37,962 bases of DNA from Actinomycetota bacterium (lineage in GTDB: Bacteria > Actinomycetota > Actinomycetes > Actinomycetales > Microbacteriaceae): the NCBI GenBank assembly GCA_018268515.1, contig JAFDWK010000006.1:1-37962 (forward strand). Direction: 5' to 3'. The notes under the pieces are model-generated. The model was not told where the DNA came from and searched no databases. It saw only the letters and a program-made list of their open reading frames with translations. The translations under genes were made by a program, and so were the position numbers. This document shows positions 1 through 8,842 of the stretch, piece after piece. How positions within the stretch are numbered: the first letter of the stretch is position 1; each line of letters opens with the position of its first letter.

Positions 1-5
1 CACAG

Positions 6-34
6 TTGTGATTTCGCTGGGTATCGGTGAGAAT
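6..34 (+). promoter_or_regulatory. Possible sigma-70 type promoter for the DUF3145 gene
   Basis: TTGTGA at 6-11 and GAGAAT at 29-34 are separated by 17 bases, a reasonable housekeeping promoter geometry. It would give a leader of roughly 70 nt before the ATG at 112. The -10 element is a weak match, so this is tentative. Confidence 0.3.
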
Positions 35-111
35 GGGCGCATAACCGCATACCCGCCGTGCTTCGCGGATCAGGTCGTAGGGGAAGACGCACCTGATGAA
101 ACGGAGAGACC

Positions 112-615
112 ATGGCGACAGCACAAGCACGCGGAGTGGTGTACATCCACTCCGCACCGCGCGCGCTCTGCCCGCATCTGGAATGGGCGGTCGGACGCGC
201 TATCGGGCGCGCCGTCAACTTCGAGTGGTCGGAGCAGCCCGTCCTCGACGGCGCCCGCCGGGCGGAGTTCTACTGGGACGGTCCCATCGGCACCGGCGCC
301 GCGCTCGCGACCGCGATCCGCGGCTGGGAGCACCTGCGCTTCGAGGTGACGGAGGATCCCACCCCGCGCAGCGACGGCGGCCGGTGGCTGCACACGCCCG
401 ACCTGGGCGTGCACTACGCGCAGACCGACGCGGCCGGCAACATCGTCGTCGGCGAGGACCGGATCCGCTACGCGATGGAGATCGCCGCCGGCAGCCCGAT
501 CGAGCTGCAGCGGGAGCTCGACGTCGCGCTCGGCTCCGCGTGGGACGAGGAGCTGGAGCCGTTCCGGCACGCGAGCGATGATGCCCGCGTCGTGTGGCTC
601 CACAAGGTTGGCTAG
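112..615 (+). CDS. DUF3145 domain-containing protein
   Basis: A 167-residue soluble protein that I recognise as the actinobacterial DUF3145 family. It has the conserved N-terminal phrase on 'YIHSAPRALCPHLEWAVG' and repeated Trp residues. No signal peptide or membrane segment is visible. The ATG at 112 follows an acceptable GGAGAGACC ribosome-binding site. The gene stands alone, with its own terminator hairpin at 667-700, and converges on the fatty-acid operon. The family has no established biochemical function that I know of; it is widespread in Actinobacteria and is probably a housekeeping protein. The family call is fairly sure; function is unknown. Confidence 0.85.
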   Translation: MATAQARGVVYIHSAPRALCPHLEWAVGRAIGRAVNFEWSEQPVLDGARRAEFYWDGPIGTGAALATAIRGWEHLRFEVTEDPTPRSDGGRWLHTPDLGVHYAQTDAAGNIVVGEDRIRYAMEIAAGSPIELQRELDVALGSAWDEELEPFRHASDDARVVWLHKVG

Positions 616-657
616 CCGCTCCGCTGGCGGGTCGGCTAGCCGCTGCGCTGGCGGGTT
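610..657. repeat. Two tandem 24-bp direct repeats over the DUF3145 stop codon
   Basis: Units at 610-633 and 634-657 differ at two positions. Each holds the palindrome GCTAGC, and the first unit supplies the TAG stop of the DUF3145 gene (613-615). The duplication therefore repeats the last codon and stop plus downstream bases, probably by slippage or local duplication. Confidence 0.75.
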
Positions 658-666
658 GGAGAGGAC

Positions 667-700
667 TCGTGTGATCCGGTCGGACGGCCGGATCACACGA
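667..700 (+). terminator. Terminator-like hairpin after the DUF3145 gene
   Basis: A perfect 13-bp inverted repeat (arms 667-679 and 688-700, loop 680-687) lies about 50 bases after the stop. There is no T-tract, as is usual in high-GC actinobacteria. The rest of the gap up to 825 shows no gene. Confidence 0.6.
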
Positions 701-824
701 AGGGACGGGGATCGGAGGAGGCGCGATTATCGGGGGTCGGAGAGCAGAGACCCGGAACCCGAGAAAGCGAATCCCCGGTCCTGAACCGGAGAGATAACAG
801 AACAGCACAACCGCAGAGATGAGA

Positions 825-864
825 ATCGCCCCGACCGCTTCGAGGAGGAAGCGACCGGGGCGAT
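825..864 (-). terminator. Terminator hairpin after fabF
   Basis: An interrupted inverted repeat has outer arms at 825-833 and 856-864 and inner arms at 837-841 and 848-852. It lies 17 bases past the fabF stop on the minus strand and probably ends the fab operon. Confidence 0.6.
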
Positions 865-880
865 GCTCTGCGTGGCGGGA

Positions 881-2122
881 TCAGCCGTCGTAGGAACGGA
901 ACGCGACGACCGAGTTGTGGCCGCCGAAGCCGAACGAGTTGCTGATCGCGAGCTGCGGGCCCGCGCCGAGCGGCTGCGGCTCGCCGGACAGCTTGAACGG
1001 CACGGCCGGATCCGGCTCGGTCATGTTGATGGTCGGCGGCGCGATGCGGTCCCGCAGCGCGAGGATCGTGAACACCGCCTCGAGCGCGCCCGTGCCGCCC
1101 AGCAGGTGCCCGGTGGACGCCTTGGTGGCCGAGACCGGGATCTCGGTGATGCGGTCGCCGAACACGGTCTTCAGCGCCTCGTACTCGTTCGGGTCGCCCA
1201 CGGGCGTCGATGTGGCGTGCGCATTGATATGGGTGACCTCGTCGGGCGTCGCACCCGCCTGGGCGAGTGCCTCCTCGACAGCGCGCGTGGCGCCGGCGCC
1301 GCTCGGGTCGTTCGCGGTGATGTGGTAAGCGTCGGCCGACACGCCGCCGCCCACGAGCTCCGCGTAGATCTTGGCTCCGCGGGCCTGTGCGTGCTCGAGG
1401 GTCTCGAGCACCAGGGCCGCGCCGCCCTCGCCCATGACGAAGCCGTCGCGGTCGATCGCGCCAGGGCGCGAAGCGTGCTCCGGGTCGTCGTTGCGGCGCG
1501 ACAGGGCCTGCGCGGAGGAGAAGGCGGCCATGGTGATCGGGTGGATCGCGGATTCCGCACCCCCGGCGATGACGATGTCGGCCAGGCCGTCCTGCAGGTG
1601 CTCGTAGGCGTTCGCGATCGACTCGGTGCTGGAGGCGCACGCGCTCACCACGGTGCGGGCGAACGCCTTGGCGCCGAAATGCAGCGACAGGTTGCCCGCG
1701 CCGGCGTTCGGCATGAGCATCGGCACCGTCAGCGGCATGACCCGGCGCGGGCCCTTCTCGCGAAGAGTGTCCCAGGCGTCCAGCAGCGTCCACAGCCCGC
1801 CGATGCCGGTGGCCCAGTCGATGCCCAGCCGCTCCGGGGCGATCTCGGGCGCGCCCGCGTCCTCCCACGCCTCGCGGGCCGCGATCATCGCGAACTGCAC
1901 GGAGGGATCGAGTCGCTTGGCCTCATGCCGGGGCAGGACCTCCTCCGGCCGGACGGATGCCTCGGCGGCGAACGTCACCGGGATCTGGTGCTCGGCGACC
2001 CACTCGTGGGTCAGGGTGTGCGTGCCGGAGACGCCGGCGAGCAGGTTGGCCCAGTTCTCCGGGGCGGTGCCGCCCAGGGCGGACGTGGCACCGATGCCGG
2101 TGACGACGATGCGCTTGGTCAT
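881..2122 (-). CDS. fabF: Beta-ketoacyl-ACP synthase II (FabF)
   Basis: A 413-residue thiolase-fold condensing enzyme that elongates acyl-ACP with malonyl-ACP in cytoplasmic type II fatty-acid synthesis. The sequence shows the active-site Cys162 in 'VSACASSTES', the His of 'INAHATSTPVGD' and the second His of 'KASTGHLLGGTGA'. This Cys-His-His triad is typical of FabF/KasA-type enzymes. Length is normal for the family. It is the last gene of the order fabD-fabH-acpP-fabF and follows acpP after 136 bases that include a strong hairpin, so it may be expressed at a lower level than acpP. The start is the ATG at 2122. The assignment is secure; whether it acts alone or with another KAS in this organism cannot be told here. 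Confidence 0.97.
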   Translation of the reverse strand: MTKRIVVTGIGATSALGGTAPENWANLLAGVSGTHTLTHEWVAEHQIPVTFAAEASVRPEEVLPRHEAKRLDPSVQFAMIAAREAWEDAGAPEIAPERLGIDWATGIGGLWTLLDAWDTLREKGPRRVMPLTVPMLMPNAGAGNLSLHFGAKAFARTVVSACASSTESIANAYEHLQDGLADIVIAGGAESAIHPITMAAFSSAQALSRRNDDPEHASRPGAIDRDGFVMGEGGAALVLETLEHAQARGAKIYAELVGGGVSADAYHITANDPSGAGATRAVEEALAQAGATPDEVTHINAHATSTPVGDPNEYEALKTVFGDRITEIPVSATKASTGHLLGGTGALEAVFTILALRDRIAPPTINMTEPDPAVPFKLSGEPQPLGAGPQLAISNSFGFGGHNSVVAFRSYDG

Positions 2123-2216
2123 GCGTGTTCCTTCTCAGGGAGCGGGTGGGATGCTCGGCCCGATCGACGGGGTGCCGAGCCGGTCGACGTGCGGGATCCG
2201 GGGAAGCGGAAGAAGA

Positions 2217-2251
2217 GGATGCCACGCCCCGCAGGAGCGGGGGTGGCATCC
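2217..2251 (-). terminator. Strong hairpin directly after acpP (attenuator or stabiliser)
   Basis: Arms 2217-2225 and 2243-2251 pair perfectly, and an inner stem 2227-2232/2237-2242 closes an AGGA loop (2233-2236) with one bulged base. It begins 8 bases after the acpP stop. It may end part of the transcripts or protect the acpP 3' end, giving more acpP than fabF message. That role is inferred. Confidence 0.55.
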
Positions 2252-2258
2252 GCGGGTG

Positions 2259-2507
2259 TCACTCCTGGCCGGCGACGATGAAGCTCACGGCGTCACCGAC
2301 GGTCTTGAGGTTCTTGACCTCATCGTCGGGGATGGTGACGCCGAACTTCTCCTCGGCGTTGACCACGATCGTCATCATGGAGATCGAGTCGATGTCCAGG
2401 TCGTCGGTGAAGGACTTCTCCAGAGCGACCTCCGAGGCGTCGATGCCGGTCTCGTCGGTGATGAGCTCTGCAAGGCCAGCGAGGACCTCGTCGTTGCTGA
2501 AGGCCAT
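2259..2507 (-). CDS. acpP: Acyl carrier protein
   Basis: An 82-residue acidic four-helix carrier protein that holds growing acyl chains on a 4'-phosphopantetheine arm. The attachment serine is Ser41 in 'DDLDIDSISMM', so the classical D-S-L motif is D-S-I here, a conservative change. Length and acidity are normal for the family. The ATG at 2507 is preceded by an AGAGGAAA ribosome-binding site. It lies between fabH (61-base gap) and fabF in the fatty-acid operon. It is activated by an Sfp/AcpS transferase not encoded here. The assignment is secure. Confidence 0.97.
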   Translation of the reverse strand: MAFSNDEVLAGLAELITDETGIDASEVALEKSFTDDLDIDSISMMTIVVNAEEKFGVTIPDDEVKNLKTVGDAVSFIVAGQE

Positions 2508-2568
2508 GATTTCCTCTTTCTATGGGGGTTTCGAACCGGTGAACAGTCTAGGAGTCCGTGGCGCCCGC

Positions 2569-3567
2569 TCAGGGGAGCACGACCACCTGCGCGCCGAAGA
2601 CGAGTCCCGCGCCGAAGCCGATCTGCAGGGCGAGACCGCCGCTGAGCTCGGGGTGCTCCTGCAGCAGACGGTGCGTGGCGAGCGGGATGGACGCCGCGGA
2701 GGTGTTGCCGGTGGTCTCGATGTCGCGCGCGATGACCGTCGTCTCGGGAAGCTTCAGCTGCTTGGCGAACTCGTCGACGATGCGCATGTTGGCCTGGTGC
2801 GGGATGAAGGCGGCGAGATCCGAGGCCTCGACGCCGGCCTGCTCCAGGGCCTGCTTGGCGACCTTGGCCATCTCCCAGACCGCCCAGCGGAACACGGTCG
2901 GACCCTCCTGGCGAAGCGTCGGCCACGGCGCGGTGCCGTCGCGGAACTCGGTGAGGGTGTGGTTCATGCCGACGGCGTCGGCCTTGGACCCGTCCGAACC
3001 CCACACGGTGGCGGAGATGCCGGGGGTGTCGCTCGGACCGATCACGACCGCGCCCGCGCCGTCGCCGAGCAGGAACGAGATGCTCCGGTCGGCGGGGTCG
3101 ACGATGTCGGAGAGCTTCTCGGCGCCGATGACGAGCGCGTGCCTCGCGGCACCGGCGCGGATCAGGGCGTCGGCCTGGGCGACCGCGTAGGCGTAGCCGG
3201 CGCAGGCGGCGTTGATGTCGTAGGCCGCCGCGGGGTTCGCCCCCACACGATCGGCGACGATCGCCGAGACCGACGGGGTCTGCTTCGGGTTGCTGATGGT
3301 CGCCACGATGACGACGTCGATGTCGGAGGGGGCGACTCCTGAGCGCTCGATCGCCTCGACCGCGGCCGCGGTGGAGAGGTCGATCGCATCGGTCTCCGGG
3401 ACCGCACGGGTGCGGGTGATGATGCCGGTGCGCTGGCGGATCCACTCATCGCTCGAGTCGATCGGGCCGATGAGGTCCTCGTTCGGCACGGCGTTCTCTC
3501 CGCGGGCGGCACCCACGGAGTAGATGCGGGTGTAGGCGGGGCCGGTGGCCTGCTTGAGCGTGGTCAT
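2569..3567 (-). CDS. fabH: Beta-ketoacyl-ACP synthase III (FabH)
   Basis: A 332-residue condensing enzyme that starts fatty-acid synthesis by joining an acyl-CoA primer to malonyl-ACP. Cys122 in 'DINAACAGYAY', the His of 'FIPHQANMRI' and the Asn of 'TTGNTSAASIP' form the Cys-His-Asn triad that distinguishes FabH from FabF. In actinobacteria it commonly uses branched primers (isobutyryl-, 2-methylbutyryl-CoA), which would fit the iso/anteiso lipids of Microbacteriaceae; that is family knowledge, not read from the sequence. The ATG at 3567 overlaps the fabD stop by four bases (ATGA), indicating translational coupling. Confidence 0.97.
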   Translation of the reverse strand: MTTLKQATGPAYTRIYSVGAARGENAVPNEDLIGPIDSSDEWIRQRTGIITRTRAVPETDAIDLSTAAAVEAIERSGVAPSDIDVVIVATISNPKQTPSVSAIVADRVGANPAAAYDINAACAGYAYAVAQADALIRAGAARHALVIGAEKLSDIVDPADRSISFLLGDGAGAVVIGPSDTPGISATVWGSDGSKADAVGMNHTLTEFRDGTAPWPTLRQEGPTVFRWAVWEMAKVAKQALEQAGVEASDLAAFIPHQANMRIVDEFAKQLKLPETTVIARDIETTGNTSAASIPLATHRLLQEHPELSGGLALQIGFGAGLVFGAQVVVLP

Positions 3568-4499
3568 GCTGCTTCTCCGTTGTTGTCAGCGCCGTTCAGC
3601 AGCACCGCGGCCGCGTCCAGATCGTCGGGGGTCTTCACGGCGACGGCGGGAACGCCGCGCAGGCCGCGCTTGGCGAGACCGGTGAGCGCGCCGGCCGGGG
3701 TGAGCTCGATGAGGCCCGTGATGCCGTGGTCGGCGAACGAAGCCATGCACAGATCCCACCGCACAGGGGAGGAGACCTGGGTGACGAGGTTCGCCAGCGC
3801 GGTGGCGCCGTCGGCGAGCACGGATCCGTCCTTGTTGGTCCACAGGGTGATTGCGGGGCCTGTGGCGTCGATGCCCGAGACAGCGGCACGCAGCGTGTCG
3901 ACGGCCGGGGCCATGTAGTCGGTGTGGAAGGCGCCGGCGACCTGCAGGGGGACCACACGGGATCCGCGCACGGGCGCCGCGGCCAGCGCCGCGAGGGCGG
4001 GCAGGGCTCCGGCGGCCACGATCTGTCCGCCGCCGTTGTAGTTGGCGGGGGTGAGGTCGAGGTCGGCGAGCAGCGCGAGCACCGCCTCCTCGTCGCCACC
4101 CAGGATCGCGCTCATGCCGGTCGGCGTCCGGCCGGCGGCATCCGCCATCGCGCGTCCGCGGATGCCGACCAGGCGCATCGCGGTCTCGGCGGGGATCACG
4201 CCGGCGTCCGCCACGGCGGCGAACTCGCCGACCGAATGCCCGGCGACGCCGTCCGGTCCGCGACCCACGCGCTCGCGCAGGACCTTCGCGGCGATGAGAG
4301 AGGCGGCGACGATCAGCGGCTGAGCGATGCGGGTGTCGCGGATCGTATCGGCGTCGGAGACCGTGCCGTGCCGGACCAGGTCGACCTCGGCGGCCTCGGA
4401 GAACGCGGCAAGATCCTCGGCGACGCCGTCGAGCTCGAGCCAGGGGGAGAGGAAACCAGGGGTCTGGGAGCCCTGTCCAGGGCATGCGAAGACGATCAC
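3564..4499 (-). CDS. fabD: Malonyl-CoA:ACP transacylase (FabD)
   Basis: A 311-residue enzyme that transfers malonyl from CoA to ACP for chain elongation. The nucleophile is Ser89 in 'GHSVGEFAA', and the N-terminal 'CPGQGSQTPGF' is the family signature. I chose the GTG at 4499 because translation then begins 'MIVFACPGQGSQ', the usual family start. The frame stays open further upstream, but that extension has no family character. A CAGACT element lies 6 bases before this GTG, consistent with a leaderless transcript starting at fabD itself. The stop overlaps the fabH start. It leads the fab operon, 109 bases after fasR. Confidence 0.95.
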   Translation of the reverse strand: MIVFACPGQGSQTPGFLSPWLELDGVAEDLAAFSEAAEVDLVRHGTVSDADTIRDTRIAQPLIVAASLIAAKVLRERVGRGPDGVAGHSVGEFAAVADAGVIPAETAMRLVGIRGRAMADAAGRTPTGMSAILGGDEEAVLALLADLDLTPANYNGGGQIVAAGALPALAALAAAPVRGSRVVPLQVAGAFHTDYMAPAVDTLRAAVSGIDATGPAITLWTNKDGSVLADGATALANLVTQVSSPVRWDLCMASFADHGITGLIELTPAGALTGLAKRGLRGVPAVAVKTPDDLDAAAVLLNGADNNGEAA

Positions 4500-4505
4500 G
4501 TTCCC

Positions 4506-4511
4506 AGTCTG
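4506..4511 (-). promoter_or_regulatory. Candidate -10 element for a leaderless fabD transcript
   Basis: CAGACT on the minus strand sits 6 bases before the GTG of fabD. The spacing equals that of the TAGNNT elements in front of many other genes in this window. Regulation by the adjacent FasR would act around here. Confidence 0.45.
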
Positions 4512-4608
4512 CCAACGATCCGTCGGATTCGGTGGCTCAACCCTCACAAGAATCCGCCGATCGGTTATCCGAGTCGTACAACAGCACTCTGCGGCGAGGG
4601 CGGAGGAG

Positions 4609-5826
4609 TCACCGGGGGCGACGAGGACGCAGGCCGCGCCGGACCGGATCCGCCGTGCCGATCGTGCCGAGCACGAGCGCGGTCTGCAGGATGAACGCCT
4701 CCCGGGGCCCGGTCGCATCCCAGCCGATGACCTCGCTGATCCGCTTCAGCCGGTAGCGCACGGTGTTCGGATGCACGAACAGCTCGCGGGCGGTGGCTTC
4801 GAGGGACCGGCCGTTGTCGAGATAGCTCCACAGCGTCGTCACCAGGTCGGTGGAGTGGTCGTGCAGCGGCCGGAACACCCGTTCGATGAGGGTCTGCTTG
4901 GCCAGCGGATCCCCGGCGATAGCCCGCTCGGGCAGCAGTTCATCGGCGTCGACGGGGCGCGGCGCACCGCGCCAGGCCCGCGCGACGGCGAATCCGGCCA
5001 GTGCGGCGCGGGCGCTCTGCCCGGCATCCACCAGGGCCGCGACGGCAGGACCGACCACGACGTGGCCCGATCCGAACGAGGGCTCGAAGGTGCGCGCGAT
5101 CTCGGCGAAGGAGAACTCCTCGGGCTCGGTCGCGTCGTCCGCAGCGGCGGGCTTGGCGCGGCCGACCACGAGCACCAGACGCGAGCCCTGCACGCCGATC
5201 AGCACATCGACGGCGAGCTTGCGGGCGGTGCGGCGCACCTGGTCGACGTCGAACTGCGCGGGCGTGGTGCCCACGATCACGCAGACCTCGCCATGGCCGT
5301 GCCATCCGAGGGCGGCGATGCGGCTGGGCAGTTCCTCATCGGCCTCGCCGGTGAGGATGGAGTCGACGACGAGCGCCTCCAGGCGCGCGTCCCACAGTCC
5401 TCTGGCCTCGGCCGCCCGCGCGTACACGTCGGCGGCGGCGAAGGCGACGTCCCGCGAGTACAGCAGGATCGCGTCGCGGAGGTGCTGGCCGTTGCCGGCC
5501 ACGCGCTCCTCGGTCACCTCGACCGTGACCCGGATGAGCTGCAGCGTCTGCTGCAGGCTGACGCTGCGCAGCAGCTCGCGCGGGGCGGCCGCGAAGATGT
5601 CGGCGGCGATCCAGGGCGTCGACGTCGGATCGTCGTACCACTGGATGAACGAGGTGATGCCCGCCTGCGCCACCAGCCCGACGGCGGACCGTCGGGCCGG
5701 TGGCATCTCGGCGTACCACGGCAGCGAATCCTCGAGACGCTGCAGGGTCGCCGTGGCGAGATCCCCGGAGATGCGGCGCAGCCACGCCAGCGTCTCCTCC
5801 TTGGTCATCTCGGGGGTTCTGCTCAT
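4609..5826 (-). CDS. fasR: PucR/CdaR-type regulator of fatty-acid synthesis (FasR-like)
   Basis: A 405-residue regulator with an N-terminal sensor-like region, a central GGDEF-derived CdaR-like domain (about 150-280) and a C-terminal PucR helix-turn-helix around 345-375 ('TARELFVHPNTVRYRLKRI'). In Streptomyces coelicolor a protein of this architecture in the same position, FasR, activates the fabD-fabH-acpP-fabF operon; it is unrelated to the TetR-type FasR of Corynebacterium. The gene lies 13 bases after aceE and 109 bases before fabD, so it is probably co-transcribed with aceE and acts on the fabD promoter. The ATG at 5826 is the only sensible start. Function is inferred from synteny and architecture. 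Confidence 0.88.
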   Translation of the reverse strand: MSRTPEMTKEETLAWLRRISGDLATATLQRLEDSLPWYAEMPPARRSAVGLVAQAGITSFIQWYDDPTSTPWIAADIFAAAPRELLRSVSLQQTLQLIRVTVEVTEERVAGNGQHLRDAILLYSRDVAFAAADVYARAAEARGLWDARLEALVVDSILTGEADEELPSRIAALGWHGHGEVCVIVGTTPAQFDVDQVRRTARKLAVDVLIGVQGSRLVLVVGRAKPAAADDATEPEEFSFAEIARTFEPSFGSGHVVVGPAVAALVDAGQSARAALAGFAVARAWRGAPRPVDADELLPERAIAGDPLAKQTLIERVFRPLHDHSTDLVTTLWSYLDNGRSLEATARELFVHPNTVRYRLKRISEVIGWDATGPREAFILQTALVLGTIGTADPVRRGLRPRRPR

Positions 5827-5839
5827 CGTGTCGGGCGGG

Positions 5840-8578
5840 TCAGCTCTCGCCGCCCGCGTTGCCGCTGGTGCCGGCGTTCACGTTGTGCAGGTCGTACTTC
5901 GCGATCGCCTGGCCCACGACGGAGCGGTCGATGCGGCCCTCGTCGGCCAGCGCCTGCAGGGCGCGGACCACCATGGACGGGCCGTCGATCTTGAAGAAGC
6001 GACGGGCGGCCGCGCGGGTGTCCGCGAAGCCGAAACCGTCGGCACCGAGCGTGTAGTACGTGCCGGGCACCCACTGGCGGATCTGGTCCTGCACGGCGTG
6101 CATGTAGTCGCTCGTGGCGATGAACGGACCCTGCGCGTTCTTCAGCTTCTCGGTGAGGTACGCCGTCTGCGGCTCCTGCTCCGGGTGCAGGAAGTTGTGC
6201 TCGTCGGCGGCGAGGCCGTCGCGGCGCAGCTCGGTCCACGAGGTGACCGACCACACGTCGGCGGACACGCCCCAGTCGGCGAGCAGCAGCTCCTGGGCCT
6301 CGATCGCCCACGGCACGCCCACGCCCGACGCGAGCAGCTGCACGCGCTGACCGTCACCGGATCCGACCGAGATGCGGTGCAGGCCCTTCCGGATCCCCTC
6401 GGCGTCCACCTCCTCGGGCTCGGCCGGCATCCGCATCGGCTCGTTGTACACCGTGAGGTAGTACATGACGTCCGGATTCGGGTGGCCATTGCCATCGGGT
6501 CCAGGGCCGTACATCTGCTCGATGCCGGCCTGCACGATGTGCGAGACCTCGTAGCCGTAGGCCGCGTCGTACACGAGCGTGGCGGGGTTGGTCGAGGCGA
6601 GCAGCGGCGAGTGGCCGTCCGCGTGCTGCGTGCCCTCGCCGGTCAGCGTGGTGCGGCCCGCGGTGGCGCCGATGATGAAGCCGCGGCCCATCTGGTCGCC
6701 GGCGGCCCAGAACGCGTCGCCGGTGCGCTGGTAGCCGAACATCGAGTAGAAGATGTAGATCGGGATCAGCGGCTGGCCGTGGGTCGAGTACGCGGTCGAT
6801 GTGGCGGTGAACGCCGCCACGGCACCGGCCTCGTTGATGCCCACGTGCATGAGCTGCCCCTGCGGGCTCTCCTTGTACGCGAGCAGCAGCTCCCGGTCGA
6901 CCGAGGTGTAGTTCTGGCCGTTCGGGTTGTAGATCTTCGCGGTCGGGAAGTACGCGTCCATGCCGAAGGTGCGCGCCTCGTCCGGGATGATCGGGACGAT
7001 CCGCTCGCCGAAGCCCTTGACCCGCATGAGGTCCTTGACCATGCGCACGAACGCCATGGTCGTCGCGACCTCCTGGTTGCCGGATCCCTTCTTCGGCAGC
7101 GCGTAGTCCTTGTCCTGCGGGAGCTCGAGCCCCACGTGGGTGCTGCGCCGCTCGGGCAGGAACCCGCCGAGCTCGTGACGGCGATCCAGCATGTACTGGA
7201 TCGTCTCGTCGTTCTGCCCCGGGTGGAAGTACGGCGGGCGGTACGGGTCGGCTTCGAGCTGGGCGTCCGAGATCGGGATGTGCATGGTGTCGCGGAACAG
7301 CTTGAGGTCGTCCAGCGTCATCTTCTTCATCTGATGGGTCGCGTTGCGCCCCTCGAAGTGCGGACCGAGGCCGTAGCCCTTGACGGTCTTCGCGATGATG
7401 ACGGTCGGCTGGCCCTTGTGCTCGACGGCCGCCTTGTAGGCCGCGTACACCTTGCGGTAGTCGTGACCGCCGCGACGCAGACGCCAGATCTGGTCGTCGG
7501 TGTAGTCCTTGACCAGCGCGAGCGCGCGCTCGTCACGGCCGAAGAAGTTCTCCCGCACGTACGCGCCGCTCTCGGCCTTGTACGTCTGGTAGTCGCCGTC
7601 GGGCGTGACGTTCATCAGGTTCAGCAGGGCGCCGTCGGTGTCGCGGGCGAGCAGGTCGTCCCATTCGCGGCCCCACACGACCTTGATCACGTTCCAGCCG
7701 GCACCGCGGAAGAAGCTCTCCAGCTCCTGGATGATCTTGCCGTTGCCGCGGACCGGGCCGTCCAGGCGCTGCAGGTTCGCGTTGATCACGAAGGTGAGGT
7801 TGTCCAGACCCTCGTTCGCGGCGACCTGGAGCTGACCGCGGGACTCGACCTCGTCCATCTCGCCGTCGCCGAGGAACGCCCACACGTGCGAGTCGTTCTG
7901 CTTGATGCCGCGGTTGGCGAGGTACTTGTTCGTCATCGCCTGGTAGATCGCGTTGATCGGGCCGAGACCCATCGACACGGTCGGGAACTGCCAGAACCCC
8001 GGCATCATCCGCGGGTGCGGGTAGGACGGCAGCCCGTTCGGGGCGCCGGACTTCTCCTGGCGGAACGCGTCGAGCTGCTGCTCGGTGATCCGCCCCTCGA
8101 GGAAGCCTCGGGCGTACGCGCCGGGGGAGGCGTGGCCCTGGTAGAAGATCTGGTCGCCGCCGGACGGGTGGTCCTGTCCGCGGAAGAAGTGGTTGAAGCC
8201 GACCTCGTACAGCGAGGCGGCCGAGGCGTAGGTCGAGATGTGCCCGCCGACGCCGATGCCGGGGCGCTGCGCCCGGTGCACGGTGATCGCGGCGTTCCAT
8301 CGGATCCAGTGCCGGTAACGGCGCTCGAGCTCCTCGTCGCCGGGGAACGCGGCCTCGTTCTCCGGCGCAATCGTGTTGATGTAGTCCGTGGTCGGCACCA
8401 TCGGCACGCCCAGGTGCAGTTCCTTGGAGCGCTTGAGCAGGCTGAGCATGATCTCGCGCCCGCGGCCGTGGCCCTTCGCATCGACGAGCTCGTCGAGCGA
8501 TTGCTGCCATTCGCTGGTCTCTTCGGGATCGCTGTCGAGCGGGCCCTGGGAGTACGGATCCTGGTCGTGAACAGTCAC
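5840..8578 (-). CDS. aceE: Pyruvate dehydrogenase E1 component, homodimeric type (AceE)
   Basis: A 912-residue thiamine-diphosphate enzyme that decarboxylates pyruvate and loads acetyl groups on the lipoyl E2. The thiamine-binding motif is seen in '[14 protein letters not shown]', and the His-rich substrate region in '[26 protein letters not shown]'. Length matches the single-chain AceE family rather than alpha/beta E1. I chose the GTG at 8578 ('[13 protein letters not shown]') because a GAAAGG ribosome-binding site lies just before it; residues upstream of it look non-coding. A TAGGCT promoter at 8674-8679 gives a leader of about 90 nt. It heads the aceE-fasR-fab cluster, linking acetyl-CoA supply with its main consumer. 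E2 and E3 candidates lie 25 kb away (sucB, lpdA). Confidence 0.96.
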   Translation of the reverse strand: MTVHDQDPYSQGPLDSDPEETSEWQQSLDELVDAKGHGRGREIMLSLLKRSKELHLGVPMVPTTDYINTIAPENEAAFPGDEELERRYRHWIRWNAAITVHRAQRPGIGVGGHISTYASAASLYEVGFNHFFRGQDHPSGGDQIFYQGHASPGAYARGFLEGRITEQQLDAFRQEKSGAPNGLPSYPHPRMMPGFWQFPTVSMGLGPINAIYQAMTNKYLANRGIKQNDSHVWAFLGDGEMDEVESRGQLQVAANEGLDNLTFVINANLQRLDGPVRGNGKIIQELESFFRGAGWNVIKVVWGREWDDLLARDTDGALLNLMNVTPDGDYQTYKAESGAYVRENFFGRDERALALVKDYTDDQIWRLRRGGHDYRKVYAAYKAAVEHKGQPTVIIAKTVKGYGLGPHFEGRNATHQMKKMTLDDLKLFRDTMHIPISDAQLEADPYRPPYFHPGQNDETIQYMLDRRHELGGFLPERRSTHVGLELPQDKDYALPKKGSGNQEVATTMAFVRMVKDLMRVKGFGERIVPIIPDEARTFGMDAYFPTAKIYNPNGQNYTSVDRELLLAYKESPQGQLMHVGINEAGAVAAFTATSTAYSTHGQPLIPIYIFYSMFGYQRTGDAFWAAGDQMGRGFIIGATAGRTTLTGEGTQHADGHSPLLASTNPATLVYDAAYGYEVSHIVQAGIEQMYGPGPDGNGHPNPDVMYYLTVYNEPMRMPAEPEEVDAEGIRKGLHRISVGSGDGQRVQLLASGVGVPWAIEAQELLLADWGVSADVWSVTSWTELRRDGLAADEHNFLHPEQEPQTAYLTEKLKNAQGPFIATSDYMHAVQDQIRQWVPGTYYTLGADGFGFADTRAAARRFFKIDGPSMVVRALQALADEGRIDRSVVGQAIAKYDLHNVNAGTSGNAGGES

Positions 8579-8673
8579 AGGAGGCCTTTCGTCTGTCTGG
8601 CAGGTCATGCCAACGAAATCGGGATGCGACGCCGGGGAGCGTTGTCGACTCCGCACAAAGGCGCGCGAGAGTC

Positions 8674-8679
8674 AGCCTA
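8674..8679 (-). promoter_or_regulatory. -10 element (TAGGCT) for aceE
   Basis: A minus-strand TAGGCT lies 95 bases before the aceE GTG, with a transcription start predicted near 8667. Unlike many promoters here it leaves a true untranslated leader. No clear -35 is visible. Confidence 0.5.
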
Positions 8680-8727
8680 GCCCCGGTTCGGATGGTCGGG
8701 GTGCACAACGGCGGGAGTGAGCAGGGG

Positions 8728-8800
8728 TGCGCCCAGAGAGACTCGAACTCCCGACCACATCGGTGTAAACGACGTGCTCTACCAACTGAGCTATGGGCGC
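8728..8800 (-). tRNA. tRNA-Val (anticodon UAC)
   Basis: The 73-base minus-strand sequence folds as a full cloverleaf. The acceptor stem GCGCCCA/TGGGCGC is perfect, the D arm is GCTC-loop-GAGC, the anticodon stem is CGTCG/CGATG with loop TTTACAC (anticodon UAC, reading GUA/GUG valine codons), and the T arm is GGGAG-TTCGAGT-CTCTC. The discriminator base is A. CCA is not encoded. A TAGGCT element lies 9 bases before the 5' end. Confidence 0.97.
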
Positions 8801-8809
8801 GTGCCCTCC

Positions 8810-8815
8810 AGCCTA
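8810..8815 (-). promoter_or_regulatory. -10 element (TAGGCT) for tRNA-Val
   Basis: A minus-strand TAGGCT is placed 9 bases before the mature 5' end of the tRNA, so the primary transcript would have only a 2-3 base 5' leader for RNase P. Confidence 0.5.
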
Positions 8816-8830
8816 CCGGGGCTCGTGTGT

Positions 8831-8836
8831 CAGGCT
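8831..8836 (+). promoter_or_regulatory. Candidate -10 for a leaderless aminotransferase transcript
   Basis: CAGGCT ends 6 bases before the ATG at 8843, and no ribosome-binding site is visible, so a leaderless message is likely. Confidence 0.4.
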
Positions 8837-8842
8837 GGTCGC

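Noticed and set aside
4850-8680. Long plus-strand open frame opposite fasR and aceE
   Set aside because: Both opposite-strand genes are recognised families with catalytic motifs; the plus frame has no motif and is an antisense shadow.
8717-8842. Aminotransferase start upstream at 8717
   Set aside because: The extension runs across the antisense of the tRNA-Val gene and lacks family similarity.
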